Positions 1 through 9,120 of a stretch of 55,039 bases of DNA are shown in pieces (within the stretch, counting starts at the first letter, position 1; each line of letters opens with the position of its first letter). The notes under the pieces are model-generated. The model had not been told where the DNA came from. It searched no databases and saw only the letters and a list, made by a program, of their open reading frames with translations. Made by a program: the position numbers and the translations under genes. This DNA comes from Pseudorhodobacter sp. (lineage in GTDB: Bacteria > Pseudomonadota > Alphaproteobacteria > Rhodobacterales > Rhodobacteraceae): assembly GCA_029254215.1 (NCBI GenBank), contig JAQWYA010000020.1, positions 1 to 55,039 on the forward strand, written 5' to 3'.

Positions 1-21
1 GAACACGGCGTTGAAGAGTAA
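1..21 (+). CDS. 3' end of an upstream gene (partial), probably the small symporter partner
   Basis: Seven codons in frame, reading E-H-G-V-E-E and then TAA, end 14 bases before the symporter start. So short a tail cannot identify a family. In many proteobacteria this class of symporter is preceded by a small two-helix DUF4212 or DUF485 membrane protein, and the close spacing would fit that. The identity is inference from context only. The gene begins outside the window. Confidence 0.4.
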   Translation, partial: EHGVEE

Positions 22-35
22 GGGACACAGGAAAA

Positions 36-1802
36 ATGGATCAGTTTACTCTTAACCTGCTCGTGGTGGGGGCGTCTTTCGCGCTCTACTTCGGGATCGC
101 AATCTGGGCGCGTGCCGGATCGACCGCTGAATTCTATGCCGCAGGGCAGGGCGTTCACCCGGTTCTGAACGGGATGGCCACGGGCGCTGACTGGATGTCG
201 GCGGCCTCCTTCATCTCGATGGCGGGCCTGATTTCCGCCGTTGGCTACGACAACTCCACCTATCTGATGGGCTGGACGGGCGGCTATGTGCTGCTGGCGA
301 TGCTGCTTGCGCCTTACCTGCGCAAGTTCGGCAAGTTCACCGTGCCGGAATTCATCGGCGACCGTTTCTACAGCCAGACCGCGCGTCTGGTGGCGGTGAT
401 CTGCCTGATCGTGGCCTCGGTGACCTATGTTATCGGCCAGATGACCGGTGTGGGCGTTGCCTTCTCGCGCTTTCTGGAGGTCGAGGCTTCGACCGGCCTG
501 TTCATCGGCGCGGGCGTTGTGTTCTTCTACGCCGTTCTGGGCGGGATGAAGGGCATCACCTACACGCAGGTGGCGCAATATGTCGTGTTGATCACGGCCT
601 ATACGATCCCGGCGATCTTCATCTCGTTGCAACTGACCGGCCAATTCCTGCCGCCGATCGGCCTGTTCTCGGAGCACACCGCCTCGGGGATGCCGCTTTT
701 GGCCAAGCTGGACCAGGTTGTGCAGGAGCTGGGCTTTGCCAAGTACACCGGCCACACCGATACCACGCTGAACATGTTCCTGTTCACCGTATCGCTGATG
801 ATCGGCACCGCCGGTCTGCCCCACGTCATCGTGCGCTTCTTCACGGTGCCGAAAGTGTCTGACGCCCGGTCTTCGGCCGGTTGGGCGCTGGTCTTCATCG
901 CGCTGCTTTACACCGTGGCTCCGGCTGTTGGTGCCATGGCGCGTCTGAACCTGATCGACAATGTGTACCCGCAGGGCACGCAATCCGAGCCGGTTTCCTA
1001 TGAAGAGCGTCCGCAGTGGATGAAGAACTGGGAAGTCACCGGTCTGTTGAAGTTCGAAGACAAGAACGGCGACGGCAAGATCCAGTTCTACAACGACAAG
1101 TCCGAAGCGTTCAAAGCGACCGCTGAAGGCAAGGGCTGGGCTGGCAACGAGCTGACCGTGAACAATGACATCATGGTTCTTGCCAACCCGGAAATCGCCA
1201 AGCTTCCGTCTTGGGTGATCGCGCTGGTTGCAGCGGGTGGTCTTGCGGCGGCTCTGTCGACTGCGGCGGGTCTGCTGCTGGCTATTTCTTCGGCCATCAG
1301 TCACGACCTGATCAAAAGCTTCCTGAACCCCTCCATCTCGGAGAAGGGGGAGCTGATGGCCGCGCGGATCTCGATGGCGGTGGCCATTGCGGTTGCGACC
1401 TATCTGGGGCTTAACCCGCCCGGCTTTGCGGCCCAAACCGTGGCTTTGGCCTTCGGTCTGGCAGCCTCCTCGATCTTCCCGGCACTGATGATGGGCATCT
1501 TCTCGAAGCGCATCAACAACTCCGGGGCCGTGGCTGGCATGATCGCCGGTCTGGGGATCACCATTGTGTATATCTTCCTGCACAAGGGCTGGTTCTTCAT
1601 TCCGGGCACCAACTCGTTTAGCGATGCTGACCCGCTGCTGCTGTCGATCAAATCGACCTCCTTCGGGGCAATTGGCGCGCTGGTGAACTTTGGTGTGGCC
1701 TATGTCGTGTCGAATGCGACGAAAGCCCCGCCGGCCCATATCCAGGACCTCGTGGAATCGATCCGCGTGCCGAAAGGTGCGGGCGCGGCCACCGGTCACT
1801 AA
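36..1802 (+). CDS. Sodium/solute symporter, ActP-like (VC_2705 type)
   Basis: A 588-residue, very hydrophobic inner-membrane protein with about 13 predicted helices, typical of the sodium:solute symporter (SSSF) family. The N-terminal half carries family signatures (ATGADWMSAASF, AVLGGMKGITYTQ). Members import acetate, other short carboxylates or similar solutes with Na+ or H+; the substrate here cannot be read from sequence. A long soluble insert between helices at about residues 315-385 contains an EF-hand-like loop, DKNGDGKIQFYN, at 342-353. The ATG follows an AGG-containing leader. The nucleotidyltransferase gene begins 83 bases downstream on the same strand, beyond a strong hairpin. The link to a cNMP/CBS/nucleotidyltransferase protein and an exonuclease is a recurring neighbourhood of this symporter class as I remember it. 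Confidence 0.9.
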   Translation: MDQFTLNLLVVGASFALYFGIAIWARAGSTAEFYAAGQGVHPVLNGMATGADWMSAASFISMAGLISAVGYDNSTYLMGWTGGYVLLAMLLAPYLRKFGKFTVPEFIGDRFYSQTARLVAVICLIVASVTYVIGQMTGVGVAFSRFLEVEASTGLFIGAGVVFFYAVLGGMKGITYTQVAQYVVLITAYTIPAIFISLQLTGQFLPPIGLFSEHTASGMPLLAKLDQVVQELGFAKYTGHTDTTLNMFLFTVSLMIGTAGLPHVIVRFFTVPKVSDARSSAGWALVFIALLYTVAPAVGAMARLNLIDNVYPQGTQSEPVSYEERPQWMKNWEVTGLLKFEDKNGDGKIQFYNDKSEAFKATAEGKGWAGNELTVNNDIMVLANPEIAKLPSWVIALVAAGGLAAALSTAAGLLLAISSAISHDLIKSFLNPSISEKGELMAARISMAVAIAVATYLGLNPPGFAAQTVALAFGLAASSIFPALMMGIFSKRINNSGAVAGMIAGLGITIVYIFLHKGWFFIPGTNSFSDADPLLLSIKSTSFGAIGALVNFGVAYVVSNATKAPPAHIQDLVESIRVPKGAGAATGH

Positions 1803-1820
1803 GGACGGCTGACGAAAAAG

Positions 1821-1856
1821 GCCCCCGCCCGTCGGAGAGATCCGGCGGGCGGGGGC
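1821..1856. terminator. Strong 16-bp hairpin between symporter and nucleotidyltransferase genes
   Basis: Arms 1821-1836 and 1841-1856 pair over 16 bp with one G-U wobble, closed by a GAGA tetraloop. On the + strand no T run follows (ACCCCCC), so it is more likely a partial terminator or mRNA-stabilising hairpin within the operon. On the - strand the hairpin is followed by CTTTTT (1815-1820), the layout of an intrinsic terminator, although no - strand gene feeds into it. Confidence 0.6.
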
Positions 1857-1885
1857 ACCCCCCACACCGACAAGGCGGGCAGAAA

Positions 1886-3709
1886 ATGGATGAGGCGGTA
1901 ACGACGATCCTGAGTTTTCTGGAAACGGTGCATCCCTATGACACGCTGACCAAGGATGAGTTGGCCGATGTCGCCGGATGTTTCATCCGTCACGAATTTT
2001 CCGAAGGGCAAGAGATTTACCACGAGGGCAAGCCCTTGGCCGGGCTTTATCTTGTCAAGCGCGGCGCGGTCGAGGTGCTGGAGCCTTCGGGCGGGCTGAT
2101 CTCGCTTCTGGGGCCGCGCAACAGTTTTGGCGAACGCGGGCTGATGCGCGATGGTTTGGCCGTGACCACGGCCCGCGCGAAAGAGCCGAGCGTGGTGCTG
2201 TGCTTGCCGACCGCCCGGTTCAAATCGCTGATTGCCGCCTCTCCGGCGTTTGAGAGGTTCTTTAGCCGCGGCCGGTCGGGCGAGGGGCGCGGGGCCGATC
2301 TGACGACGCAGCGTGTCAGCGATCTGATGGCGCGCGCGCCGGTGACCATCGGCCCAAAGGACAGCATTGAGGTGGCGGCGCGAAAGATGCGCGATCACCA
2401 TGTGTCCTGCCTTGGTGTGACCGAGGGGGCCTCGTTTCTGGGCATCGTCACCACGCGGGACATGACCAACAAGGTGCTGGCGGCGGGGCTGCCTGCGCAA
2501 AGCGACGTGGCCGCGATCATGACGCCCGATCCGATCACGCTGACGCCTTCGGACCTTGGCTCGGACATTCTGCATGTGATGCTGGAACGTCGCGTCGGCC
2601 ATCTGCCGGTGGTGGAGGCCGGGCGGCTGGTTGGCATGGTCACGCAGACCGATCTGACGCGGTTTCAGGCGGTATCTTCGGCGCAACTGGTGCGCGATGC
2701 CTCCATGGCTGCGGATGTGGCGGCGATGGCTGCCGTGACCGCGCGGATTCCGCGGCTTTTGGCGCAGCTGGTGGCGGGTCATAATGCGCATGAGGTTGTC
2801 ACGCGCCTGATCACCGATATTGCCGATACGGTGACGCGCCGCCTGCTGACGCTGGCCGAGGCCGAGCTTGGCCCGCCCCCCGTGCCCTATCTCTGGCTGG
2901 CCTGTGGCAGTCAGGGGCGGCAGGAACAGACCGGCGTTTCGGATCAGGACAATTGCCTGATGATCGACGATGCCATGACCGAAAGCGACCGGCCCTATTT
3001 TGCCGCCCTCGCGAAATTCGTCAGCGACGGGCTGGATGCGGCGGGCTATTTCTATTGCCCCGGTGACATGATGGCGACCAATCCGATGTGGTGCCAGCCG
3101 GTCCGCGTCTGGCGCGAGTATTTCCGCAAATGGGTGGCCAAGCCCGACCCCAAGGCGCAGATGCTGGCCAGCGTGATGTTCGATCTGCGGCCCATCGGCG
3201 GCACCGCTGCGTTGTTTCGCGACTTGCAGGCCGAAACGCTGGGCATGGCGGCCAAGAATTCGATCTTCGTTGCGCATATGATCGCCAACAGCCTGACGCA
3301 TTCGCCCCCGCTTGGCCTGTTGCGCGGTTTTGCGACGATCCGGTCGGGCGAATACAAGAACCAGATCGACCTGAAACATGCGGGCGTTGTGCCGGTGGCC
3401 GATCTGGGGCGGGTCTATGCGCTGATCGGGCAATTGCCCGCCGCCAACACCCGCGCGCGTCTGGTCGCGGCAGAGACTGCGGGCGTCATCTCGCATTCCG
3501 GGGCGCGCGATCTGATCGAGGCCTATGACATGATCGCCCAGATCCGGCTGGAAAATCAGGCGCGCCAGATCCGCGAAGGGGCAAAGCCCGGCAATTTCAT
3601 GGCCCCGTCAGATCTGTCGGATTTTGAACGCTCTCATCTGCGCGACGCCTTTGTCGTTGTGCGCACCATGCAATCCGCCATCGGCCAATCCCGAGGCGCC
3701 CGTTCGTGA
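1886..3709 (+). CDS. cNMP-binding / CBS-pair / DUF294 nucleotidyltransferase-like protein
   Basis: A 607-residue soluble protein with three recognisable parts. Residues about 15-120 form a cyclic-nucleotide-binding fold (G-Q-E-I-Y-H-E-G-K and F-G-E-R-G segments). Residues about 150-265 form two CBS motifs, which usually bind adenine nucleotides. From about 300 onward is the DUF294 region with a GlnD-like nucleotidyltransferase centre: G341-S342 with R345 and E347, then the D353-x-D355 pair. The last 150 residues match the helical DUF294 C-terminal domain. All expected catalytic acids are present, so activity is plausible; the target is unknown for the family. Its place after the symporter suggests it senses a nucleotide signal and controls uptake or acetate metabolism. 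That role is inference. Confidence 0.88.
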   Translation: MDEAVTTILSFLETVHPYDTLTKDELADVAGCFIRHEFSEGQEIYHEGKPLAGLYLVKRGAVEVLEPSGGLISLLGPRNSFGERGLMRDGLAVTTARAKEPSVVLCLPTARFKSLIAASPAFERFFSRGRSGEGRGADLTTQRVSDLMARAPVTIGPKDSIEVAARKMRDHHVSCLGVTEGASFLGIVTTRDMTNKVLAAGLPAQSDVAAIMTPDPITLTPSDLGSDILHVMLERRVGHLPVVEAGRLVGMVTQTDLTRFQAVSSAQLVRDASMAADVAAMAAVTARIPRLLAQLVAGHNAHEVVTRLITDIADTVTRRLLTLAEAELGPPPVPYLWLACGSQGRQEQTGVSDQDNCLMIDDAMTESDRPYFAALAKFVSDGLDAAGYFYCPGDMMATNPMWCQPVRVWREYFRKWVAKPDPKAQMLASVMFDLRPIGGTAALFRDLQAETLGMAAKNSIFVAHMIANSLTHSPPLGLLRGFATIRSGEYKNQIDLKHAGVVPVADLGRVYALIGQLPAANTRARLVAAETAGVISHSGARDLIEAYDMIAQIRLENQARQIREGAKPGNFMAPSDLSDFERSHLRDAFVVVRTMQSAIGQSRGARS

Positions 3710-3722
3710 AAGAGACCTGACC

Positions 3723-4253
3723 ATGCTGATGGATATGATCGCCACTGCCGCCGCCGGGGTCGCCTTGATGGGGCTCTTTGTGGTGCTACGCCATTTGACC
3801 CGTGGCAAGGTTCCGAAATGGGCGCTGCCTGCAGCGATCGGGGCGGGCATGTTGGCCTTCTCGGTCTGGAATGAATATTCGTGGTACGGGCGCACGACGG
3901 CGGCCCTGCCCGAAGAGGTGATCATTCTGACCTCCCCCACGGACCGGGTGGCCTATCGGCCCTGGACCTACATCTTCCCTGTCTCGACCCGATTTGTGGC
4001 GCTGGACCGGACGGGAATGCTGAAAAGTCAGGTGGATGGGACGCTGCGGCTGGCAGAGGCGATGATTGTCGCGCGCTGGATGCCCACGACCCGCATCCCG
4101 CTGGCCTTTGATTGTGCGGGCGGGCGGCGCGCCGATCTGGTGGACGGGGTGACGATTGACGCCGAAGGCGCGCTTTCGGGCGGCGATTGGCAGGTTGTCG
4201 GCCCCGAGGATGAATTGCAACGCGCCGCCTGTCAGGAGGCAAGCCATGGCTGA
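3723..4253 (+). CDS. Small membrane-anchored protein of unknown function
   Basis: I do not recognise the family. The ATG at 3723 gives 176 residues; it follows the preceding stop by 13 bases. Two hydrophobic stretches (about 7-23 and 33-47) suggest one or two membrane segments, leaving a soluble domain of about 125 residues with W-N-E-Y-S-W-Y-G after the second. The 3' end overlaps the response regulator start by 8 bases, so the two are probably translationally coupled. Position inside the symporter/nucleotidyltransferase/regulator operon suggests a part in that system, perhaps as a periplasmic sensing or adaptor protein; nothing in the sequence proves it. Confidence 0.75.
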   Translation: MLMDMIATAAAGVALMGLFVVLRHLTRGKVPKWALPAAIGAGMLAFSVWNEYSWYGRTTAALPEEVIILTSPTDRVAYRPWTYIFPVSTRFVALDRTGMLKSQVDGTLRLAEAMIVARWMPTTRIPLAFDCAGGRRADLVDGVTIDAEGALSGGDWQVVGPEDELQRAACQEASHG

Positions 4254-4632
4254 CCCAAGCAGCGACAAGCACCGCATTCTGGTGGTGGAGGATGAGGATA
4301 ACATCGCGCTGGCGCTGGATTACCTCATCACCCGCGAGGGCTATGGCCATGAACGTGTGGCCAATGGCGGCGAGGCGATGGCGCGGATCCGGGCGCTGAG
4401 GCCAAACCTCGTTCTGCTGGACATCATGCTGCCCGAGGTCTCTGGCTATGAGATCTGTCAGGCAGTCCGGCTGGACCCGGAGCTGTCGGATGTGCGCATC
4501 CTGATGATGACGGCGCGCGGATCGGCGGTGGAACGCAAGAAGGGGCTGGCGCTTGGGGCGGATGGGTTCATCTCGAAACCCTTTGAGTTGAAAGAGTTAC
4601 GCTCTGAGGTGCGGCGGCTTCTGGGGGATTAG
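4246..4632 (+). CDS. Stand-alone CheY-like response regulator
   Basis: A 128-residue single receiver domain with no output domain. The acidic pocket (E15-D16-E17), the phospho-acceptor D59 in LLDIMLPEVSG, the switch T89 in MMTA and K111 in SKPFE are all intact, so phosphorylation should be possible. The ATG at 4246 lies 6 bases after AGGAGG and overlaps the 3' end of the gene before. The next gene starts 33 bases downstream and encodes a sensor-like protein whose kinase core looks degenerate. The real phospho-donor may therefore be elsewhere. With no output domain it must act by protein contact. Confidence 0.9.
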   Translation: MADPSSDKHRILVVEDEDNIALALDYLITREGYGHERVANGGEAMARIRALRPNLVLLDIMLPEVSGYEICQAVRLDPELSDVRILMMTARGSAVERKKGLALGADGFISKPFELKELRSEVRRLLGD

Positions 4633-4665
4633 GCCCGCGCAAGATCAAGGGGGAAGGGGGGAGCC

Positions 4666-6774
4666 ATGTTGACACGCCTGAGCCTGCGCCTGCGGGTGCT
4701 TTTGTTCTTTGCGGCTCTTGGGCTGGGGGGGATTGCGGCCATTGTGGCGGGGTTGCTGCTGGCCTACCGCCGGGCGGGCGTGCCGGACCTCGCCCCGGCC
4801 TTTGTGCAGGCGGGGCTGATCGGCGGCTTTGGGGTGCTGGGGCTGGCGGCGGCGATCTGGTATCTGTTCGATCTGAACATGGCCAAGCCGATCGAAGGGT
4901 TGGCGGGCCATCTGCGCGCCCGCGCCCATGCCGATGTGGCCGGCGCGGTCGAGGCGCATTCAGGCCGCTATCTGGGCGATCTGGCCCCTGCCGCCTCGGC
5001 GGCGGCGCTGAGCCTGTCGGAAACCCGCAATGCGCTGGCCGAGGCCGTGGCCCGCGAAACCACCCGGCTTGCGGCGGAAAAGGCGCGGCTGGAGGCGCTT
5101 TTGTCGGATGTGCCGGTGGGGGTTTTGCTGTGTTCGGCCGATCATCAGCTGGTCTTTTACAACTCCACCGCGGTGGAGCTGATGGGGGCGGCGGCCAGTG
5201 TCGGGCCGGGGCGCGTTGCCACTGCCGGGGCGGGGCCGGGGCTGGACCGCAAGCTGTTCGATTATCTGCGCGAAGGCCCGATCCTGCATGCCCATGCGCG
5301 CCTGGGCGGGGCGGATGGCAATGAGGCGGCCAGCGATCTGATCTGCTCCACGCAGGACGGGCGGCAGGTGCTGGCGGCGCGGATGCGGCTTTTGCCCTCC
5401 GACACCGGCCCGCGCCCCGGCTATGTTCTGACGCTGCGCGATGTGACGGCGGATCTGGCCCTTCAGGCGCAGCGCGAGGCGCTTTTGGCCGAAATGCTGG
5501 ACAACCTGCGCCGCCCCGCGACCAACCTGCGCACCTTGCTTGAAGCGGTCGATCCCGGCGCGGCCCCGGCCCCGGCGCTGCTGACCGCCCTGCAGCAAGA
5601 GGCCGAGGCGCTGAGCCTTGCCGTGACCGAGCTTGCGCGGCGTCAGGATGAGGGGGGCGGGCAGGGGATTTCCGTCTCGGTGACGCGGTTGTCTGATCTG
5701 GCGGATGGCTTGCGGGCGCGGATGGAGGGCGCGGGCCAAAGGCTTGAGGCCGCCCCGGCCCCCTATCTTCTGCGCTGCAACGGGTTTGAGATCATCGCCC
5801 TGCTGGACCGTCTGGTGGCGGGATTGGTCGGGCAGGGCGCAGGCCCCGCCTTCCGGCTGGATGCGGTTGAGGATGGGCGCGATATTCTGCTGCGTTTGGG
5901 ATGGACGGGCGCACCGCTGCCGCTGAAACGGCTGGATGATTGGCTTGGCGACCCGATTGACGGGGCGGCGCTGGGCATGACCGGGCGCAGCCTTCTGGCC
6001 GCGCATCACAGCGATATCTGGCCCGAAACCGGGCCTGAAAGCGCGCAGGCGCTGGTCTTGCCGCTACCTGCCGCACGCAAGGAAGGCCCGCGGCCAAAGC
6101 CGATCACCCGCGCCGTCGTCTATGACTTCGACCTGCTGGGAAAGGAACGCAACGCCTTGGTTGCCGATACGCCGCTGGCGGATCTGACCTATGTGGTGTT
6201 TGACACCGAAACCACCGGGCTTTTGCCCGCGCAGGGCGATGAGATCGTGCAGATCGCCGCCCTGCGCATCGTGAATGGTCGCCGCGTCGCGGGCGAGGTG
6301 TTTGACACGCTGGTCAATCCGGGGCGGCCCATCCCTGCTGCCTCGACCGAGGTGCATGGCGTGACCGAAGCGATGGTCGCCAGCGCCCCGCCGATTGCCG
6401 AGGTGGGCCGTGCTTTTCACAAGTTTGCGGAAGGGGCGGTTTTGATTGCCCATAACGCGCCCTTTGACATGGCCTTCCTGAAGCGGCACGAAAAAGGCAT
6501 CGGCGCGGGGTTTGACAATCCGGTTCTGGATACGGTGCTGTTGTCGGCCGTGGTCTTTGGTCAGCACGAAACCCACAGCCTTGACGCGCTCTGTCACCGC
6601 TTGGGCATCACCATTCCGCAAGAGGTTCGCCATACCGCGATTGGCGATACGATTGCCACGGCGGAGGCGTTTCTGAAGATGCTGCCGATGGTGCGCGCGC
6701 GCGGGTTTGAGACTTTCGGGCAGGTGCTGACGGAACTGCGCCGCCATGGGCGCTTGCTAAAGGATCTGAACTAG
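4666..6774 (+). CDS. Membrane sensor with degenerate histidine-kinase core fused to a DEDDh 3'-5' exonuclease
   Basis: 702 residues. Two membrane helices (about 9-30 and 46-67) are followed by a linker and a PAS-like segment at about 145-265. A DHp-like helix near 280-300 reads [11 protein letters not shown] where a kinase has the pattern S-H-E-L-R-T-P; the phospho-accepting His appears replaced by Asp. The following ATPase-like region lacks clear N and G boxes. The C-terminal 190 residues are a complete DnaQ/epsilon-type exonuclease: ExoI D513 and E515 (FDTETTGL), ExoII D601 (HNAPFD), ExoIII H656 and D661. The exonuclease should therefore be active and the kinase probably not. The 3' end overlaps the convergent truA stop by 3 bases. 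Domain limits are by eye. Confidence 0.85.
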   Translation: MLTRLSLRLRVLLFFAALGLGGIAAIVAGLLLAYRRAGVPDLAPAFVQAGLIGGFGVLGLAAAIWYLFDLNMAKPIEGLAGHLRARAHADVAGAVEAHSGRYLGDLAPAASAAALSLSETRNALAEAVARETTRLAAEKARLEALLSDVPVGVLLCSADHQLVFYNSTAVELMGAAASVGPGRVATAGAGPGLDRKLFDYLREGPILHAHARLGGADGNEAASDLICSTQDGRQVLAARMRLLPSDTGPRPGYVLTLRDVTADLALQAQREALLAEMLDNLRRPATNLRTLLEAVDPGAAPAPALLTALQQEAEALSLAVTELARRQDEGGGQGISVSVTRLSDLADGLRARMEGAGQRLEAAPAPYLLRCNGFEIIALLDRLVAGLVGQGAGPAFRLDAVEDGRDILLRLGWTGAPLPLKRLDDWLGDPIDGAALGMTGRSLLAAHHSDIWPETGPESAQALVLPLPAARKEGPRPKPITRAVVYDFDLLGKERNALVADTPLADLTYVVFDTETTGLLPAQGDEIVQIAALRIVNGRRVAGEVFDTLVNPGRPIPAASTEVHGVTEAMVASAPPIAEVGRAFHKFAEGAVLIAHNAPFDMAFLKRHEKGIGAGFDNPVLDTVLLSAVVFGQHETHSLDALCHRLGITIPQEVRHTAIGDTIATAEAFLKMLPMVRARGFETFGQVLTELRRHGRLLKDLN

Positions 6775-7544
6775 CGCGCGAACGGGTCTGCCGGATAGCC
6801 GACGCCGGTCAGATACAACCCTTGTGGCGGGCAGACCGGGCCGCAGGCGGCGCGGTCGCGTGCGGCCATCGCCTCGGCAATCCGGCCCGGTGGCCATGCG
6901 CCTGCGCCGACCCGTTCCAGCGTGCCCACCATGGAGCGCACCTGATTGTGCAGAAACGACCGGGCGCGGAAATGAAAGCGGTACTCGCGGCCCTCGGGAT
7001 AGGCGATTTCCTCGATCTTCGCCTCGTCCAGCGTCTTGAGGGGCGAGGCCGCCTGACACATCGAAGACCGGAACGTGGTGAAATCATGCGGGCCCAGCAG
7101 GTGCTGCGCCCCGGCCTGCATCGCGCTGAGGTCCAGATCATGGCCGATCTGCCAGACAAGCCCGCGATCATGCGTCACCGGCGCCCGGCGGCTGACAAGG
7201 CGGAACAGATAGCGCCGTTCCATCGCAGAGAACCGCGCGTGGAACGCCTCGGGCACCTCTGCGCAGGCCACGACCGAGACGGGTGCGGGCCGCAGATGCG
7301 CATTGATCGCGCCCAAAAGGCGAAACGGGTCCCAAGGGCGCGACAGATCGCAATGTGCGACCTGACCCGTGGCATGAACGCCCGCATCGGTCCGGCCTGC
7401 GGCGGCGATGGTATGGGGGCCGGGATCAAGCCGCGCCAAGGCGGCCTCGATCGCGGCCTGCACCGTTGGCTGGCCCTCGGCCTGCCGCTGCCAGCCGTTG
7501 AAGGGCTGGCCGTCATATTCGATTTTCAGGGCATAGCGGGGCAT
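6771..7544 (-). CDS. truA: tRNA pseudouridine(38-40) synthase TruA
   Basis: 257 residues, the usual length for TruA, which isomerises uridines 38-40 in the anticodon stem-loop of many tRNAs. The catalytic Asp is D53 in the invariant GRTDAGVHA motif, and the C-terminal [13 protein letters not shown] segment is also characteristic. The ATG at 7542-7544 was chosen because [12 protein letters not shown] is the normal family N-terminus; the open frame extends further upstream with no homology. The stop shares its bases with the convergent exonuclease gene: the tetranucleotide CTAG at 6771-6774 gives both stops. Confidence 0.95.
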   Translation of the reverse strand: MPRYALKIEYDGQPFNGWQRQAEGQPTVQAAIEAALARLDPGPHTIAAAGRTDAGVHATGQVAHCDLSRPWDPFRLLGAINAHLRPAPVSVVACAEVPEAFHARFSAMERRYLFRLVSRRAPVTHDRGLVWQIGHDLDLSAMQAGAQHLLGPHDFTTFRSSMCQAASPLKTLDEAKIEEIAYPEGREYRFHFRARSFLHNQVRSMVGTLERVGAGAWPPGRIAEAMAARDRAACGPVCPPQGLYLTGVGYPADPFAR

Positions 7545-7665
7545 GGGCCTTGCGTTACCCTTTTCGCCCCCCCGATGACAAGCCCCCGCCGTTTCCCGCC
7601 TTTCCCCCTTTTGTCCGGGGGCTTGGGTGCCTATCTTGAGGCGGGGCCAAGGAAGGAAACCGCAA

Positions 7666-9090
7666 GTGGTGTTGGGCAGGATCACGGATGGGGTCGCGCG
7701 GGGCGTGGAAAACACGGTCTCGGGCGTCTCGGAGGCCCTGTTCGAGCCGGTGATCCGGCTGGGCGTCACCGGCCTGTCGCGGGCGGGCAAGACGGTGTTC
7801 ATCACCTCGCTGGTGGCGAACCTGCTGGACCGGGGCCGGATGCCGCAGTTTTCGGCCAGCCCCCGGATCGGGGCGGCGTTCTTGCAGCCGCAGCCCGATG
7901 ATACCCTGCCGCGCTTTGACTATGAAACGCATCTGGGTGCGCTGACCGGGGCCAGCCCGCATTGGCCCGAGAGCACTCGTGCGATCTCTGAGCTGCGCTT
8001 GTCCTTGCGGGTGCAGCCGGGGGGCTTTTTCGGCGGGATCTGGGGCGGGCTTGCGGGGCCGCGCACCGTGCATCTGGATATCATCGACTATCCCGGCGAA
8101 TGGCTGCTGGATCTGGGCCTGATGGGCAAGACCTATGCGCAATGGTCCGAAGAGACGCTGACGCGGATTGATGCGCGGACCGAGGCTGCGAAATTCATGG
8201 CCCTTGCCCGCGCCGAGGATGGAGCGTTGCGGCTGGAAGAAGACCGCGCGCAGGGGCTTGCGCGGGCCTTTACCGCCTATCTGGTGGCGGCGCGGGCGGC
8301 GGGTTGGTCGGATTGCACGCCGGGGCGGTTCTTGCTGCCCGGCGATCTGGCAGGCAGCCCGGTTCTGACCTTCGCGCCCCTGCCCAAACCCGACCAGACG
8401 CCGCGCGGCAGTCTTTGGCGGGAAATGGAGCGGCGCTTTGAAGCCTATAAATCCCGTGTGGTGCGGCCCTTCTTTCACGATCATTTCGCGCGGCTGGACC
8501 GGCAGATCGTGCTGATGGATGTGCTGGGCGCGATCCACTCCGGCCCGGCAGCGCTGGAAGATCTGCGCCGCACCATGGCCGAGATCCTGACCGCCTTCCG
8601 CCCCGGCGCAAACGGGTTTCTGAGCAATCTTTTGCTGGGCAAGCGGGTGGACAGGATCCTGTTTGCTGCGACCAAGGCCGACCATCTGCATCATTCGCAG
8701 CATCCGCGCCTGACCGCGATCACCGAGGCTTTGCTGCGCGATGCCCGCGACCGCGCGGCTTTTGCGGGCGCACAGGTGCAGGCGATGTCGATTGCCGCGC
8801 TGCGCGCCACGGTAGAGGAATTGCGCCCTTATGACGGGGCGGAGCGCGGCTTTGTGCGGGGCATGGTGCTGGGCAGTGGCAAACAGGCGGCCTTCTATCC
8901 CGGCGAATTGCCGCAGGACCCCGCGCATCTGCTGACGCCCGCGCGCAAAGGGGCCTCGGAATGGCTGGAGGCCGATTACGCCGTGATGAATTTTGCCCCC
9001 GCCCGGCTGACCCTGAAACCCGGCGAGGGGCCACCGCATATCCGGCTGGACCGGGCTGCGGATTTCCTGCTGTCGGACCGGCTGGGCTAG
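7666..9090 (+). CDS. YcjX-like P-loop GTPase family protein
   Basis: About 474 residues. A Walker A motif GLSRAGKT at about residues 36-43 lies in the phrase [15 protein letters not shown], which is diagnostic of the YcjX/DUF463 family of predicted GTPases. These are often found with a membrane partner (YcjF/DUF697) and linked to stress. That partner follows here after 30 bases. The start is uncertain: no ATG is available. GTG 7666 is preferred because AAGGAAGG lies 9 bases upstream; GTG 7669, TTG 7672 and a more distal GTG at 7627 are alternatives. The biochemical role is poorly known. Confidence 0.85.
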   Translation: MVLGRITDGVARGVENTVSGVSEALFEPVIRLGVTGLSRAGKTVFITSLVANLLDRGRMPQFSASPRIGAAFLQPQPDDTLPRFDYETHLGALTGASPHWPESTRAISELRLSLRVQPGGFFGGIWGGLAGPRTVHLDIIDYPGEWLLDLGLMGKTYAQWSEETLTRIDARTEAAKFMALARAEDGALRLEEDRAQGLARAFTAYLVAARAAGWSDCTPGRFLLPGDLAGSPVLTFAPLPKPDQTPRGSLWREMERRFEAYKSRVVRPFFHDHFARLDRQIVLMDVLGAIHSGPAALEDLRRTMAEILTAFRPGANGFLSNLLLGKRVDRILFAATKADHLHHSQHPRLTAITEALLRDARDRAAFAGAQVQAMSIAALRATVEELRPYDGAERGFVRGMVLGSGKQAAFYPGELPQDPAHLLTPARKGASEWLEADYAVMNFAPARLTLKPGEGPPHIRLDRAADFLLSDRLG

Positions 9091-9120
9091 GCCCTTGCCG
9101 CTGAAACGGAGTGTCCTGAG

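Noticed and set aside
1799-3496. 565-codon open frame on the - strand opposite the nucleotidyltransferase gene
   Set aside because: Arg/His/Gln-rich product without motifs; a mirror of high-GC codon bias in the true gene.
7555-9039. 494-codon - strand frame opposite the YcjX-like gene
   Set aside because: Low-complexity Arg/Gln/Pro composition and no family resemblance; the + strand gene has a clear P-loop.
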